Counted from the stretch's first letter, positions 55,239 through 64,000 are shown. The stretch is DNA of 64,000 bases from Pseudomonas putida (GCF_025905425.1 NZ_CP109603.1:5782501-5846500), one strand, 5' to 3'. The notes: a model not told the origin generated them from the sequence alone. Translations and numbers: made by a program.

Positions 55239-56414
55239 ATGTTGTATCAAAAAAACTGGGCTCGGGCCTGGTTGGGAATGGGTCTGGTCTGGTTCCTGGC
55301 GGCGATTGCATTGGCGCCCAGCAACAAGATCTACCAGCAAGGGCTGGTGTTGTTCTTGTGGTTGCCGACACTCGTGCTGGCGTGGTCTGCCCGGCAGGTG
55401 CTGGCCCAGGCCTGGCAGCGTCAACCGGCATTGTGGGGCAGTATTTTGCTGCTGTTGGCCTGGAGTGGGCTGAGCCTGGCCTGGTCGCCTGCCGAAGAGC
55501 CGGGGCGTGAAATCAAGCGTCTGATCTACATTCTGGTGTTCTTGATGGCGTTCCCGTTGCTGGCGCAGCTGGGGCTGGCCCGGGTTCGCCAATTGCTGCT
55601 GCTGGGTAGCGGTTTGCTGGCGGTCGCCGCACTGGTCTCGATCATCAACTTCTACGGGTTGCAGGGCAGATCGCTGCTGGCCCGGCTGTCGGGTATCGGT
55701 GAAATTTCCCACCCCATCCTGGGGGCCTATGTGGTCGGTGCCGCCGCGCTCTTCCTGCTGTACGAGCCGCCGCAAAAGCGCGGCATGCAGTTGCTTTGGC
55801 TGGCGGCGCTGGCCTGCCTGGGCGCCTTTGCGGTGCTCAGCCAGAGCCGTGGAGCGATCCTGGCCCTGGTGATCACGGTGGTGATCGCGCCGTTGTGGTT
55901 CCGTGATCGTCACAGCCGGGTGTTCTCGATCCTGGCGGTCATCGCCACTGGCGCTGCGTTTATTGTCATGTACGACCTGATCGCCAAGCGCGGCTCGTCC
56001 TATCGGCCGGAGATCTTCAACGCCGTGGTGGACATGATTGCCGCCCACCCGTGGACCGGCCTGGGCCTGGGCGCGGGTTACGACGTGAGCGCGGTCGGCA
56101 AGCACTTCGACCATACCCACAACATGTTCACCCACGTTGCGGTGGAGATGGGCCTGCCGGGCATGCTGCTGTGGGTGATCGTGTGGTTGTACACCCTCGG
56201 TGAAATCCTCCGGGCAAGTGGCACACTGTTCGGCAAGATCCTCTTGTGCTTCTGGGTCTACTCGACCCTGGCCATGCAGTTCGATGCCGCCAGCCTCACT
56301 GGCACGCCGCGTGCGGAGTGGTTCATCAGCTGGTTGCCGGTCGGCCTGGCCATGTTGTTGCCCTGGGGGCGTGCCGAAAATGACGCGTGTGGTAAAATTT
56401 CCGGTTCAACCTGA
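55239..56414 (+). CDS. waaL: O-antigen ligase
   Basis: Joins O polysaccharide from undecaprenyl-PP to lipid A-core on the periplasmic face. The 391-residue product has about 11 membrane segments. ISHPILGAYVVGAAALFL, SQSRGAILALVI (with the conserved Arg) and the large periplasmic loop HTHNMFTHVAVEMGLPG, whose His is catalytic, match the Wzy_C/WaaL family. Start ATG 55239 is favoured by GGGGGAG just upstream; earlier in-frame ATGs at 55167 and 55209 lack such a site. msbA follows by 12 bp, so lipid A-core flipping and ligation genes are cotranscribed. Confidence 0.88.
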   Translation: MLYQKNWARAWLGMGLVWFLAAIALAPSNKIYQQGLVLFLWLPTLVLAWSARQVLAQAWQRQPALWGSILLLLAWSGLSLAWSPAEEPGREIKRLIYILVFLMAFPLLAQLGLARVRQLLLLGSGLLAVAALVSIINFYGLQGRSLLARLSGIGEISHPILGAYVVGAAALFLLYEPPQKRGMQLLWLAALACLGAFAVLSQSRGAILALVITVVIAPLWFRDRHSRVFSILAVIATGAAFIVMYDLIAKRGSSYRPEIFNAVVDMIAAHPWTGLGLGAGYDVSAVGKHFDHTHNMFTHVAVEMGLPGMLLWVIVWLYTLGEILRASGTLFGKILLCFWVYSTLAMQFDAASLTGTPRAEWFISWLPVGLAMLLPWGRAENDACGKISGST

Positions 56415-56426
56415 ACAGCGAGCTCG

Positions 56427-58238
56427 ATGATGGCCGAAACACCGCGAACCGCGGAGCACACCTCCAGCCTGAAGATCTACTTCCGGCTGCTGAGCTACGT
56501 GAAACCCTATGCCGGCATTTTCCTGCTGAGCATCGTCGGTTTCGTGATCTTCGCCTCGACCCAGCCGATGCTGGCCGGCATTCTCAAGTACTTCGTCGAT
56601 GGCCTGAGCAATCCGCAAGCGGTGTTGTTCCCTACCGTGCCGTACCTGCGCGACCTGCAGTTGCTGCAGGCGGTGCCATTGCTGATCATCCTGATCGCGG
56701 CCTGGCAGGGTCTGGGCTCGTTCCTGGGTAACTATTTCCTGGCCAAGGTTTCCCTGTGCCTGGTGCATGACCTGCGTGTCGAGTTGTTCAACAAGCTGTT
56801 GGTGCTGCCTAACCGCTACTTCGACAACCACAACTCGGGGCACCTGATCTCGCGCATCACCTTCAACGTGACCATGGTCACTGGGGCTGCGACCGATGCA
56901 ATCAAGGTGGTGATCCGCGAGGGCTTGACCGTTGTCTTCCTGTTCGCCTACCTGCTGTGGATGAACTGGCACCTGACCCTGGTGATGGTTGCCATCCTGC
57001 CGGTGATCGCGGTGATGGTCAGCGTCGCCAGCAAGAAATTCCGCAAGCAGAGCAAGAAGATCCAGGTGGCCATGGGCGACGTGACGCACGTCGCGTCCGA
57101 GACCATCCAGGGTTATCGCGTGGTGCGCAGCTTTGGCGGCGAGGCGTACGAACAGCAGCGTTTTGGCCGTGCCAGCCAGAGCAACACCGACAAGCAGCTG
57201 CGCATGACCAAGACCGGCTCGCTGTACACGCCGATGCTGCAACTGGTGATCTACTCGGCCATGGCGGCCTTGATGTTCCTGGTGCTTTACCTTCGTGGTG
57301 ATTCCACTGCCGGTGACCTGGTGGCCTACATCACCGCAGCCGGCTTGCTGCCGAAACCGATCCGCCAGTTGTCCGAAGTCAGCTCGACTATCCAGAAGGG
57401 CCTTGCTGGCGCAGAAAGCATCTTCGAGCAGCTCGACGAAGAGCCAGAGGTGGACACTGGCACCATCGAGAAGGCGCAGGTCGAAGGCCGTCTGGAAGTG
57501 CGCAACCTGAGCTTCACCTACCCAGGCACCGACCGTGAGGTGCTGAGCGACATCAGCTTTAACGCCGAGCCTGGGCAGATGATCGCCCTGGTGGGTCGCT
57601 CCGGCAGTGGCAAGTCGACCCTGGCGGCGTTGATTCCGCGCTTCTATCACCACGACAAGGGGCAGATCCTGCTCGACGGCGTGGAGATCGAAAACTATCG
57701 ACTGCGCAATCTGCGTCGCCATGTTTCCCAGGTTACCCAGCACGTCACCTTGTTCAACGACACGGTCGCCAACAACATTGCCTACGGTGATCTGGCCGGT
57801 GCGCCGCGCGAGGACATCGAGGCGGCGGCTGCCGATGCCTACGCCAAAGAGTTCGTCGACAAGCTGCCGAAGGGCTTCGACACCGAGGTCGGCGAGAACG
57901 GCGTGCTGCTTTCCGGCGGCCAGCGCCAGCGCCTGGCGATTGCACGGGCGTTGCTCAAGGATGCGCCGCTGCTGATTCTTGACGAGGCGACCTCGGCACT
58001 GGATACCGAGTCCGAGCGGCACATCCAGGCTGCACTGGATCATGTGATGGAGGGCCGTACCACGCTGGTGATCGCCCACCGCCTGTCGACCATCGAGAAG
58101 GCCGACCAGATCTTGGTCATGGACCAGGGCCGCCTCGTGGAGCGCGGCACCCATGCCGAGCTGCTTCAGGCTAATGGCCATTATGCCCGCCTGCATGCCA
58201 TGGGCCTGGATGAACCGGCCAAGGCCGATATCACCTGA
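56427..58238 (+). CDS. msbA: Lipid A-core flippase, ABC transporter
   Basis: Flips core-lipid A across the inner membrane. The 603-residue half-transporter has six membrane spans in residues 25-330 and a nucleotide-binding domain from 360: Walker A GRSGSGKST, signature LSGGQRQR, Walker B LLILDEATSALD and the H-loop IAHRLST, all intact. Start ATG 56427 follows waaL by 12 bp; a second ATG directly follows. A GC-rich hairpin sits 10 nt past its stop, before hldE. Confidence 0.96.
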   Translation: MMAETPRTAEHTSSLKIYFRLLSYVKPYAGIFLLSIVGFVIFASTQPMLAGILKYFVDGLSNPQAVLFPTVPYLRDLQLLQAVPLLIILIAAWQGLGSFLGNYFLAKVSLCLVHDLRVELFNKLLVLPNRYFDNHNSGHLISRITFNVTMVTGAATDAIKVVIREGLTVVFLFAYLLWMNWHLTLVMVAILPVIAVMVSVASKKFRKQSKKIQVAMGDVTHVASETIQGYRVVRSFGGEAYEQQRFGRASQSNTDKQLRMTKTGSLYTPMLQLVIYSAMAALMFLVLYLRGDSTAGDLVAYITAAGLLPKPIRQLSEVSSTIQKGLAGAESIFEQLDEEPEVDTGTIEKAQVEGRLEVRNLSFTYPGTDREVLSDISFNAEPGQMIALVGRSGSGKSTLAALIPRFYHHDKGQILLDGVEIENYRLRNLRRHVSQVTQHVTLFNDTVANNIAYGDLAGAPREDIEAAAADAYAKEFVDKLPKGFDTEVGENGVLLSGGQRQRLAIARALLKDAPLLILDEATSALDTESERHIQAALDHVMEGRTTLVIAHRLSTIEKADQILVMDQGRLVERGTHAELLQANGHYARLHAMGLDEPAKADIT

Positions 58239-58247
58239 ACCTCTTTG

Positions 58248-58270
58248 ATCGGGGCCGTGCCGGCCCCGAT
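58248..58270 (+). terminator. Hairpin after msbA
   Basis: ATCGGGGCCG-tgc-CGGCCCCGAT, a 10-bp stem 10 nt after the msbA stop, without a clear T-run. It may partly separate msbA from hldE. Confidence 0.55.
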
Positions 58271-58368
58271 TGTCACCGGAATTTTCAAGGGCCCGATCTG
58301 GCCATAAAGCCGTCGCTTGCCCTGTGCTAATATCCTGCCCCTGTTCATTATTTTCATATGGGTTGCCC

Positions 58369-59790
58369 ATGAAGTTGTCCATGCCGCGTTTCGATCAAGC
58401 CCCGGTACTGGTGGTCGGCGATGTCATGCTCGACCGCTACTGGCATGGCGGTACTTCGCGTATCTCGCCTGAAGCGCCAGTCCCGGTGGTCAAGGTCGAT
58501 CAGATCGAGGATCGCCCCGGCGGCGCGGCCAACGTGGCCTTGAACATCGCCGCCCTGGGTGCGCCGGCGTCGCTGATCGGTGTCACCGGCCAGGACGAGG
58601 CGGCCGACAGCCTGGCCAACAGCCTGCAAGCCGCGGGCGTGCGCTCGGTGTTCCAGCGCATCGCGCACCAGCCGACCATCGTCAAGTTGCGGGTCATGAG
58701 CCGCCACCAGCAGCTGCTGCGTATCGATTTCGAAGAGCCGTTCGCCACCGACCCGTTGTCGCTGGGCGCAGAGGTCGACAGCTTGCTCGATGGCGTCAAG
58801 GTGCTGGTGTTGTCCGACTACGGCAAAGGCGCACTGAAAAACCACCAGAGCCTGATCCAGGCGGCGCGTGCCAAGGCCATTCCGGTGCTGGCCGACCCCA
58901 AGGGCAAGGACTTTTCCATCTACCGCGGCGCCAGCCTGATCACCCCTAACCTCAGCGAGTTCGAGGCCATTGTTGGCCGTTGCGCCGATGAGGCGGAACT
59001 GGTCGCCAAAGGCCTGCAACTGCTGCTGGACCTGGACCTGGGCGCCTTGCTGGTGACCCGTGGCGAGCATGGCATGACCCTGCTGCGTACTGGCCAGCCA
59101 GCGCTGCACCTGCCGGCCCGAGCCCGCGAAGTGTTCGATGTTACCGGTGCCGGCGATACGGTGATCTCCACCCTCGCAGCGGCCATTGCTGCCGGTGAGG
59201 ACCTGCCGCACGCGGTCGCGCTGGCCAATCTGGCGGCGGGCATCGTGGTTGGCAAACTGGGTACCGCCGCGATCAGCGCACCTGAGCTGCGCCGGGCGAT
59301 CCAGCGCGAGGAAGGTTCCGAGCGTGGTGTGCTGGGCCTTGAGCAATTGCTGCTGGCGATCGATGACGCACGCGCTCACAACGAGAAGATCGTCTTCACC
59401 AACGGTTGCTTCGACATTCTGCATGCCGGCCATGTCACCTACCTGGAGCAGGCGCGCGCCCAGGGCGATCGGCTGATTGTCGCGGTCAACGACGATGCGT
59501 CGGTCAGCCGCCTGAAAGGCCCGGGTCGCCCGATCAACAGCGTCGACCGCCGCATGGCTGTACTGGCAGGGCTGGGGGCTGTGGATTGGGTGATCAGCTT
59601 CCCAGAGGGTACGCCGGAAAACCTGCTAAGCCAGGTCAAGCCGGATGTGTTGGTCAAAGGCGGTGACTATGGCATCGACCAAGTGGTGGGAGCCGATATC
59701 GTCAAGGCTTATGGCGGTACCGTGAAGGTACTGGGGTTGGTCGAAAACAGCTCGACCACCGCGATTGTCGAGAAAATCCGCAAGCACTGA
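58369..59790 (+). CDS. hldE: Bifunctional heptose 7-phosphate kinase / heptose 1-phosphate adenylyltransferase
   Basis: Makes ADP-D-glycero-beta-D-manno-heptose for LPS inner core. The 473-residue product has a ribokinase-type domain (about 1-320: [27 protein letters not shown], and [12 protein letters not shown] with the catalytic Asp) and a nucleotidyltransferase domain (about 340-473: [20 protein letters not shown] with the HxGH motif). ATG 58369 is preceded by a gap that probably holds its promoter. Ends at a strong hairpin. Confidence 0.96.
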   Translation: MKLSMPRFDQAPVLVVGDVMLDRYWHGGTSRISPEAPVPVVKVDQIEDRPGGAANVALNIAALGAPASLIGVTGQDEAADSLANSLQAAGVRSVFQRIAHQPTIVKLRVMSRHQQLLRIDFEEPFATDPLSLGAEVDSLLDGVKVLVLSDYGKGALKNHQSLIQAARAKAIPVLADPKGKDFSIYRGASLITPNLSEFEAIVGRCADEAELVAKGLQLLLDLDLGALLVTRGEHGMTLLRTGQPALHLPARAREVFDVTGAGDTVISTLAAAIAAGEDLPHAVALANLAAGIVVGKLGTAAISAPELRRAIQREEGSERGVLGLEQLLLAIDDARAHNEKIVFTNGCFDILHAGHVTYLEQARAQGDRLIVAVNDDASVSRLKGPGRPINSVDRRMAVLAGLGAVDWVISFPEGTPENLLSQVKPDVLVKGGDYGIDQVVGADIVKAYGGTVKVLGLVENSSTTAIVEKIRKH

Positions 59791-59795
59791 TGTAA

Positions 59796-59818
59796 TTGGG
59801 GCCGCAATGCGGCCCCAA
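59796..59818. terminator. Bidirectional hairpin
   Basis: TTGGGGCCGC-aat-GCGGCCCCAA, a 10-bp stem between hldE and the convergent Nudix-like gene, ends both. Confidence 0.75.
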
Positions 59819-59821
59819 CAT

Positions 59822-60790
59822 CTACTTGTGCAGCGAAGTCCGCGCTCGCTCCAGCAGCGCCCGAGCCTTGTCGCCAAACCGTTGCAGGTGTGAAGCCCGG
59901 CCGGGCTTGACCTCCACCAACCCCTGCTGCTTCACCCAATCCCGCCAGCGGATCCGCTCATCCTTCACCACCCAGCCTTCCTGCTGGGCAAAGCTTTCGG
60001 CCAGGTAAAGCCCGCGTGTGCTCGCCGGCACCAACTCGTCCTTTTTCAAGGTATAGAGTTCGGCCAAGGGTTGACCGTCCTTCAATGGCATCAGGTACAG
60101 GTCTGGGCGTTTGCGATTGAGCCGGGCCACCAGTTGGTCACCTTCCAGACGTTCATCGACATGGAACAGGCTGAGTTTCTTGGCGTCCCTGGGCACCTGC
60201 AGGCGCATGTCATAGATCAGCTGCAACGAGGCGGTCGGCAGGTGCACATAGGCGCGTGGCCGTTCGAGCAGCATCAGGTTGCCGCAATGCACCGGCCTTG
60301 CGGCGCCAGACTCAGGCGTTAGCACAAAGGGCAGTGCCTCGCGGTAATGCAATGCGGCGGCGTAGGGGGCCGGTAGCCAGGTGTCGTTGAAACGCCCACC
60401 CAGCCAACCCTCCGGAGTTTCCAGCAGGCACTCTTCGGCCACTTCCTGGACGGCGGTGTGCAGCGGCAAGTTGAGCTCTTGAGCAGGCACATAGCCAGAA
60501 ATCAGCTTCAGCACTACGTCGCCGCGGTCCTGGCGCCGCTGGCGCACCAATACCCAGTAATCACGGTTTTGCCAGTGCAGGGTCAGGCGTACCGATACGC
60601 CCAGGTTGGCCAGTTCTGCGACGAAACGATGTGCATCGGGCAACTGGATGGCCCGGCGCCGCTGTTGGGTCTGGGCGAAGTTCAGTGGCATGCCGATGCT
60701 CTGGTAGACCAGGCCTTCGGCGCTGGCCTCGACATGCAGCGGCAGTGTTTTGAAGTTGCTCGGGTTCTTGCGGATCAGCGTACGCGGCAC
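59822..60790 (-). CDS. Nudix-like domain protein (often labelled metal ABC transporter ATPase)
   Basis: A 322-residue cytosolic protein, not firmly recognised. No Walker A or ABC signature is present, so the ABC ATPase label sometimes used for pseudomonad homologues is not supported. GYVPAQE followed nine residues later by QEVAEECLLE resembles a Nudix box (G-x5-E-x7-REUxEExGU) with Gln for Arg and no Gly near the end, so it could be a degenerate Nudix fold. The start is GTG 60790 with AGGAGGAGGAACC upstream, a very strong site. It is the last gene of a same-strand set with the reductase and flavoprotein genes. Confidence 0.7.
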   Translation of the reverse strand: MPRTLIRKNPSNFKTLPLHVEASAEGLVYQSIGMPLNFAQTQQRRRAIQLPDAHRFVAELANLGVSVRLTLHWQNRDYWVLVRQRRQDRGDVVLKLISGYVPAQELNLPLHTAVQEVAEECLLETPEGWLGGRFNDTWLPAPYAAALHYREALPFVLTPESGAARPVHCGNLMLLERPRAYVHLPTASLQLIYDMRLQVPRDAKKLSLFHVDERLEGDQLVARLNRKRPDLYLMPLKDGQPLAELYTLKKDELVPASTRGLYLAESFAQQEGWVVKDERIRWRDWVKQQGLVEVKPGRASHLQRFGDKARALLERARTSLHK

Positions 60791-60827
60791 GAGGTTCCTC
60801 CTCCTGTCGGACGCCCGCGAGGGCGGC

Positions 60828-61640
60828 TCAATGCTGGCCCAGAATACGGGCGACGGTGGCCACGTTGTGGGCCAGGTGCAACGGATTGATGGTGCCGACG
60901 ATAGCACTGCTGACGCCTGGGTGGGCGAACAGCAGCTCGAAGCTGGCCTGCACCGGGTCGACTCCAGGTGCCAGGCAGATGTGGCCGCTGGCCAGGGCCT
61001 TTTTTACCAGAATCGCCTTGCCGTGTTCGGCAGCGTAGTCCAGCACCGGGCGTTCTGCCTGCTCGTTCAGATTGTAGGTGACCATGGCGCAGTCGCCCTG
61101 TTCCAGCGCTTTGAGGCCGCCAGCGACGGTCTTGCCGGACAGCCCAAAGCCAAGGATCTTGCCTTCTTGCTTGAGCGCGGCAAGCGTCTGGTAGACCTCC
61201 TGCTGTTCAAGGATGGCCAGGTCATTGCCGTCGGAGTGCACCAGCACCAGCTCGATGTGGTCGGTTTCCAGCAGGCGCAGGCTGCGCTCCACGGAGCGGC
61301 GGGTATGGGCGGCGCTGAAGTCGAAGTGCGAGTGGCCGTTGTCGAACTCTTCGCCGACCTTGCTGACGATCACCCACTCATCACGCTGGCCGCGCAGCAG
61401 CGGGCCGAGGCGTTCTTCGCTGCGGCCGTAGGCGGGTGCGGTGTCGATCAGGTTGATACCCAGCTCGCGGGCCTGGGCCAGCAACAGGCGGGCCTCATCA
61501 TCGCCGGGGATGGTGAAGCCGGTGGGGTATTTCACGCCCTGGTCGCGGCCAAGTTTGACCGTGCCCAGGCCCAGCGGCGAGACCGTGAGGCCGGTGCTGC
61601 CCAGGGGGCGATGGAAGTCGTGCAGGGTCGGCAGGCTCAT
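60828..61640 (-). CDS. Aldo/keto reductase
   Basis: NADPH-dependent reductase of 270 residues with a TIM barrel. VSPLGLGTVKLGRDQG near 20, NLIDTAPAYGRSEERLG near 62 (catalytic Asp and Tyr in DTAPAYG), and VIVSKVGEEF with the Lys near 93 are the family residues. LVLVHSDGND near 132 has the catalytic His. Its start ATG overlaps the stop of the upstream flavoprotein gene by 4 bp, so it is translationally coupled. Substrate unknown. Confidence 0.9.
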   Translation of the reverse strand: MSLPTLHDFHRPLGSTGLTVSPLGLGTVKLGRDQGVKYPTGFTIPGDDEARLLLAQARELGINLIDTAPAYGRSEERLGPLLRGQRDEWVIVSKVGEEFDNGHSHFDFSAAHTRRSVERSLRLLETDHIELVLVHSDGNDLAILEQQEVYQTLAALKQEGKILGFGLSGKTVAGGLKALEQGDCAMVTYNLNEQAERPVLDYAAEHGKAILVKKALASGHICLAPGVDPVQASFELLFAHPGVSSAIVGTINPLHLAHNVATVARILGQH

Positions 61641-62812
61641 GGCAGCAGTTGCTCCCAGGCTGGCACGCCCAGCGCAGGGCGGGGCAGGCCGGCGAGGTCG
61701 GCCTGCGCAGTTGGGCGGATGCCGTCGCGCTCCAGCATGGCGATTACCCGGTCGCTGAAGTCCGGGGCCAGTGCCAGCTTGGTCGGCCAGCCAACCAGCA
61801 GACGTTGCTGGTCAGCGATGAAGGCGTTATCCGGGCGCACCAGGCCGGATTGCGCAGGCTCGGCGCGATCGACACGCAAGGTTGCCCAGCGTACCTGGCC
61901 TTGGTCGACCCAAGGCAGCAGGTTGGCGATTTCCTTTTGCGCCGCTGCAATCTGCGCGGCTGGCTCGCGGGCCACGCCATCGGCTTCGGCCAGGTCGCCG
62001 CCGAGGTACCAGACCCACTGGCCGTCGGCCGCCGGGTGGGTGGTAATGGTGACGCGCGGCTTGGGCCCACCGCCCAGGCAGTGTGCATACAAAGGCTTGA
62101 GGTTCGGCCCCTTGGCCATGACCATGTGCAAGGGGCGGCGTTGCATAGCCGGCTGGTTCAGGCCCAGGGCTTGCAGTATGTCTTCGGTGCCGGCGCCAGC
62201 GCTGAGCACGATACGTTGTGCACGGATTTCACGGTCGTCCACGCGCAGGCCAACCAGCTCATCGCCTTCACGCAGGGGTTCGATACGCTCGCCAGCAAGC
62301 AGGCTGTCGCCGGCCAGCTCAGCCAGGTTGGCCAGCAGGCTGGGCACGTCGATGACCAGCTCGGCCAGGCGATAGACCTTGCCCTTGAAGGCACGGTCCT
62401 GCAGGGCAGGCGGCAGTTGCTCACCCTTGACCTGATCGACGCGGCCGCGCACGGCCTTGCTGGCGAAGAAACTGGTCAGGTTGCCGGCCAGAGTGCCGGG
62501 GGACCAGAGGTAGTGCGCATCGGACAGCAGGCGGGTCTTGCCCAGCGGCAGCTCGCCATCGCCAGCCAAGGCTTCGCGCCAGCGGCGCGGCATGTCGGCA
62601 ATGGCTTCCGACGCGCCGGTCAGGGCGCCGTGCAGCGCGTATTTGGTGCCGCCGTGGATGATGCCCTGGGACTTGATGGTTTGCTCGCCACCGAGGCTGG
62701 CGCGTTCCACCAGCACGGTCGAATACCCCTGGCGGCGCAACCGGGCATTGAGCCAGAGGCCTGCGACCCCGGCGCCGACGATCAGCACGTCAGTGGAAAT
62801 GGCGGTTGGCAT
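61637..62812 (-). CDS. FAD-dependent oxidoreductase (DAO family)
   Basis: A 391-residue flavoprotein. VLIVGAGVAGLWLNARLRRQ at 9-28 is the FAD-binding dinucleotide fold; QTIKSQGIIHGGTKYALHG near 44-62 is a DAO signature; LVGWPTKLALAPDF near 340 is in the FAD-binding C-terminal part. First gene of the three-gene set with a 4-bp overlap to the aldo/keto reductase gene. Suggests oxidation of a hydroxy or amino acid followed by carbonyl reduction, but the substrate is not known. Confidence 0.87.
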   Translation of the reverse strand: MPTAISTDVLIVGAGVAGLWLNARLRRQGYSTVLVERASLGGEQTIKSQGIIHGGTKYALHGALTGASEAIADMPRRWREALAGDGELPLGKTRLLSDAHYLWSPGTLAGNLTSFFASKAVRGRVDQVKGEQLPPALQDRAFKGKVYRLAELVIDVPSLLANLAELAGDSLLAGERIEPLREGDELVGLRVDDREIRAQRIVLSAGAGTEDILQALGLNQPAMQRRPLHMVMAKGPNLKPLYAHCLGGGPKPRVTITTHPAADGQWVWYLGGDLAEADGVAREPAAQIAAAQKEIANLLPWVDQGQVRWATLRVDRAEPAQSGLVRPDNAFIADQQRLLVGWPTKLALAPDFSDRVIAMLERDGIRPTAQADLAGLPRPALGVPAWEQLLP

Positions 62813-62858
62813 GGCGGTACCTCGAAGACTGGGACAGCTGGCAAGTATACAGCCCGTA

Positions 62859-63191
62859 TCAATGCCCGGCAGTTTTCGAAAACAGCTGAATCACAACCAC
62901 CCCGCCCACGATCATCGCCATGCCCAGCATTGCCGGCACATCCAGCTTCTGCCCATAAATCACCAGTGCCGCCACGCTGATCAGCACGATCCCCAGTCCC
63001 GACCAGATGGCATAAGCGATACCCACCGGAATGCTGCGCACCACCAGGGTCAACATCCAGAAGGCGATGCCATAACCGACCACCATCAACAGCAAAGGCA
63101 GCGGCGTGCTCAGGCCCTTCACCGCTTTCATGGAGGCGGTGGCGATGACTTCGGCGCAGATGGCGATGGCGAGGTAGGTGTAGGCATTCAT
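62859..63191 (-). CDS. SMR multidrug transporter (EmrE-like)
   Basis: A 110-residue proton-coupled drug antiporter with four membrane segments, acting as a dimer. The essential Glu 14 lies in AICAEVIATASMKA. IPVGIAYAIWSGLGIVLIS near 55-73 matches EmrE closely, including the Trp/Ser/Gly residues, which favours the Qac/EmrE type over guanidinium exporters. The C-terminus ends FSKTAGH. Start ATG 63191. It diverges from a LysR gene, with 85 bp between starts. Confidence 0.93.
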   Translation of the reverse strand: MNAYTYLAIAICAEVIATASMKAVKGLSTPLPLLLMVVGYGIAFWMLTLVVRSIPVGIAYAIWSGLGIVLISVAALVIYGQKLDVPAMLGMAMIVGGVVVIQLFSKTAGH

Positions 63192-63251
63192 GGCGATTCT
63201 CCGGTGACTGGTTGGGCATTCTAGACGGTGCCTGGATGGGGTAAAGTCATT

Positions 63252-63274
63252 ACCTATCACCCCTGGAGATAGGT
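63252..63274. promoter_or_regulatory. Candidate operator between SMR and LysR genes
   Basis: ACCTATC, 9 bp and GATAGGT form an exact inverted repeat, within the T-N11-A pattern, ending 2 bp before the LysR start codon. It would allow autorepression and control of the divergent pump gene. Confidence 0.6.
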
Positions 63275-63276
63275 TG

Positions 63277-64000
63277 ATGGCCGAACAGTGGAACCTGGAG
63301 CAACTGCGGACCTTCGTGCGTGTTGTCGAACTGCGCTCGTTTTCCGCCGTTGCCCGTGAGCAGCGTAAAGCCCAGTCGGCGGTCAGCAATGCCATTGCCT
63401 TGCTTGAGGCGGACCTGGGCGTGACCCTGTTCGACCGCAGCAGTGGCCGCCAGCCGAAACTGACCGAAAACGGCACCGCGCTGCTGGAGGACGCCCGCGA
63501 GTTGCTGCGCCAGTGCGAACGGCTGGACGGTCGTGCCTTGGCCCTGATGCGCGGCCAGGAAGCCTTGTTGCGGGTCGCCCAGGACGAGGCCATGCCCTAT
63601 CAGCCGGTTATCGACAGCCTTGATGAACTGGCCAGCCGCTACCCGTACCTGGAAGTGCAACTGGCCAGCGGCGCCCAGGGCGATGTGGCACGCAAGCTGG
63701 TGGAGCGGCGTGCCGACCTTGGCCTGTTCTTTCATCATGAGAGCATGCCGGCTTCGCTGGAGCGCCGTGCCCTGGGGAGTGTGGAGATGGTCACGGTGTG
63801 CGCGATCGGCCATCCGCTCGCGCAGCAGGCAAGGGTCAACCGCCAGCAGTTGGCACGCCATCGCCAGCTCTTGATCACCCCGCAGCAGAGTGGCTACCCC
63901 GGCGGTGAGGCGATCAGCCCGCAGATCTGGCGCGCTGACAGCTTCTACGCCATGGCCGAGCTGCTGATGCGTGGCCTGGGTTGGGCGTGGTTGCCCCGGC
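63277..64000 (+). CDS. LysR-type regulator (partial, C-terminus outside window)
   Basis: The first 241 residues of a LysR regulator. Residues 6-65 hold the HTH (SFSAVAREQRKAQSAVSNAI, then ALLEADLGVTLFDR). The effector domain follows from about 95 (LRVAQDEAMPYQPVIDSL). The frame is open at base 64000 (WAWLPR). GGAGATAGG lies just before ATG 63277, overlapping the palindrome. Divergent from the EmrE-like gene, so probably its regulator. The rest of the effector domain, some 55 residues, is missing. Confidence 0.93.
   Translation, partial: MAEQWNLEQLRTFVRVVELRSFSAVAREQRKAQSAVSNAIALLEADLGVTLFDRSSGRQPKLTENGTALLEDARELLRQCERLDGRALALMRGQEALLRVAQDEAMPYQPVIDSLDELASRYPYLEVQLASGAQGDVARKLVERRADLGLFFHHESMPASLERRALGSVEMVTVCAIGHPLAQQARVNRQQLARHRQLLITPQQSGYPGGEAISPQIWRADSFYAMAELLMRGLGWAWLPR

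Noticed and set aside
56406..58382. 658-codon open frame opposite to msbA
   Set aside because: Antisense shadow of an ABC transporter with complete Walker and signature motifs.
59822..60790. Annotation as metal ABC transporter ATPase
   Set aside because: No nucleotide-binding motifs of ABC ATPases are present.

Overview
The window looks like chromosomal DNA of a Pseudomonas, most likely of the P. putida group. The reasons are the high-GC coding style, the many REP-type inverted repeats built on a GCGGGCAAGCCCGC core, a CfcR-like REC-PAS-GGDEF-EAL regulator, a trifunctional putA divergent from putP, and an LPS-core locus in the order known from pseudomonads (carbamoyltransferase, wapH-like, mig-14-like, dnpA-like, glycosyltransferases, waaL, msbA, hldE). 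I saw no rRNA, tRNA, CRISPR array, transposase or integrase. The window starts inside metF and ends inside a LysR-type regulator gene.

Layout. 1-4.3 kb: the SAM cycle genes ahcY and metF behind an SAH riboswitch, a YciA-like thioesterase and a CPA1 antiporter. 4.5-10 kb: an EamA transporter, a MAPEG protein, mltA, a small c-type cytochrome lipoprotein, a DUF1090 protein and ligB, a DNA ligase with an apparent signal peptide. 10-12.3 kb: metK behind an ArsR-methyltransferase fusion resembling SahR, with a perfect 11+2+11 palindrome next to its promoter. 12.5-18.8 kb: a central carbon run tktA, epd, pgk, two small lipoproteins, fba. 18.9-32.8 kb: cfcR, a YgjP-like metallopeptidase, an ElaA-like acetyltransferase, a binding protein, a YccS-like protein, a HI0933-type flavoprotein, dbpA, an MFS pump and a translationally coupled TldD/TldE pair.

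32.98-36.91 kb is the most unusual part: a compact accessory block with a LysR regulator divergent from an EgtD-like methyltransferase, a 2-oxoglutarate/Fe(II) oxygenase and an EamA exporter. It is bracketed by imperfect direct repeats of about 160 bp. The left repeat carries the intact tldD start plus a remnant of the 3' end of the acyl-CoA dehydrogenase gene. The right repeat carries a remnant of the tldD start plus the intact acyl-CoA dehydrogenase gene. This is what a Campbell-type (single crossover) insertion between tldD and the dehydrogenase gene would leave. I infer a small-molecule (modified amino acid) biosynthesis and export operon of unknown product.

37-46.2 kb: acyl-CoA dehydrogenase, putA and putP with seven GTTGCA PutA-type sites between them, and rlmJ. 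46.4-59.8 kb: LPS core assembly and lipid A-core export. 59.8-64 kb: a three-gene operon (Nudix-like protein, aldo/keto reductase, FAD oxidoreductase), an EmrE-like SMR pump and a divergent LysR regulator. A second curiosity is a 25-codon peptide/hairpin unit found twice, at 4.4 kb and 39.2 kb, with conserved residues and partly synonymous differences.
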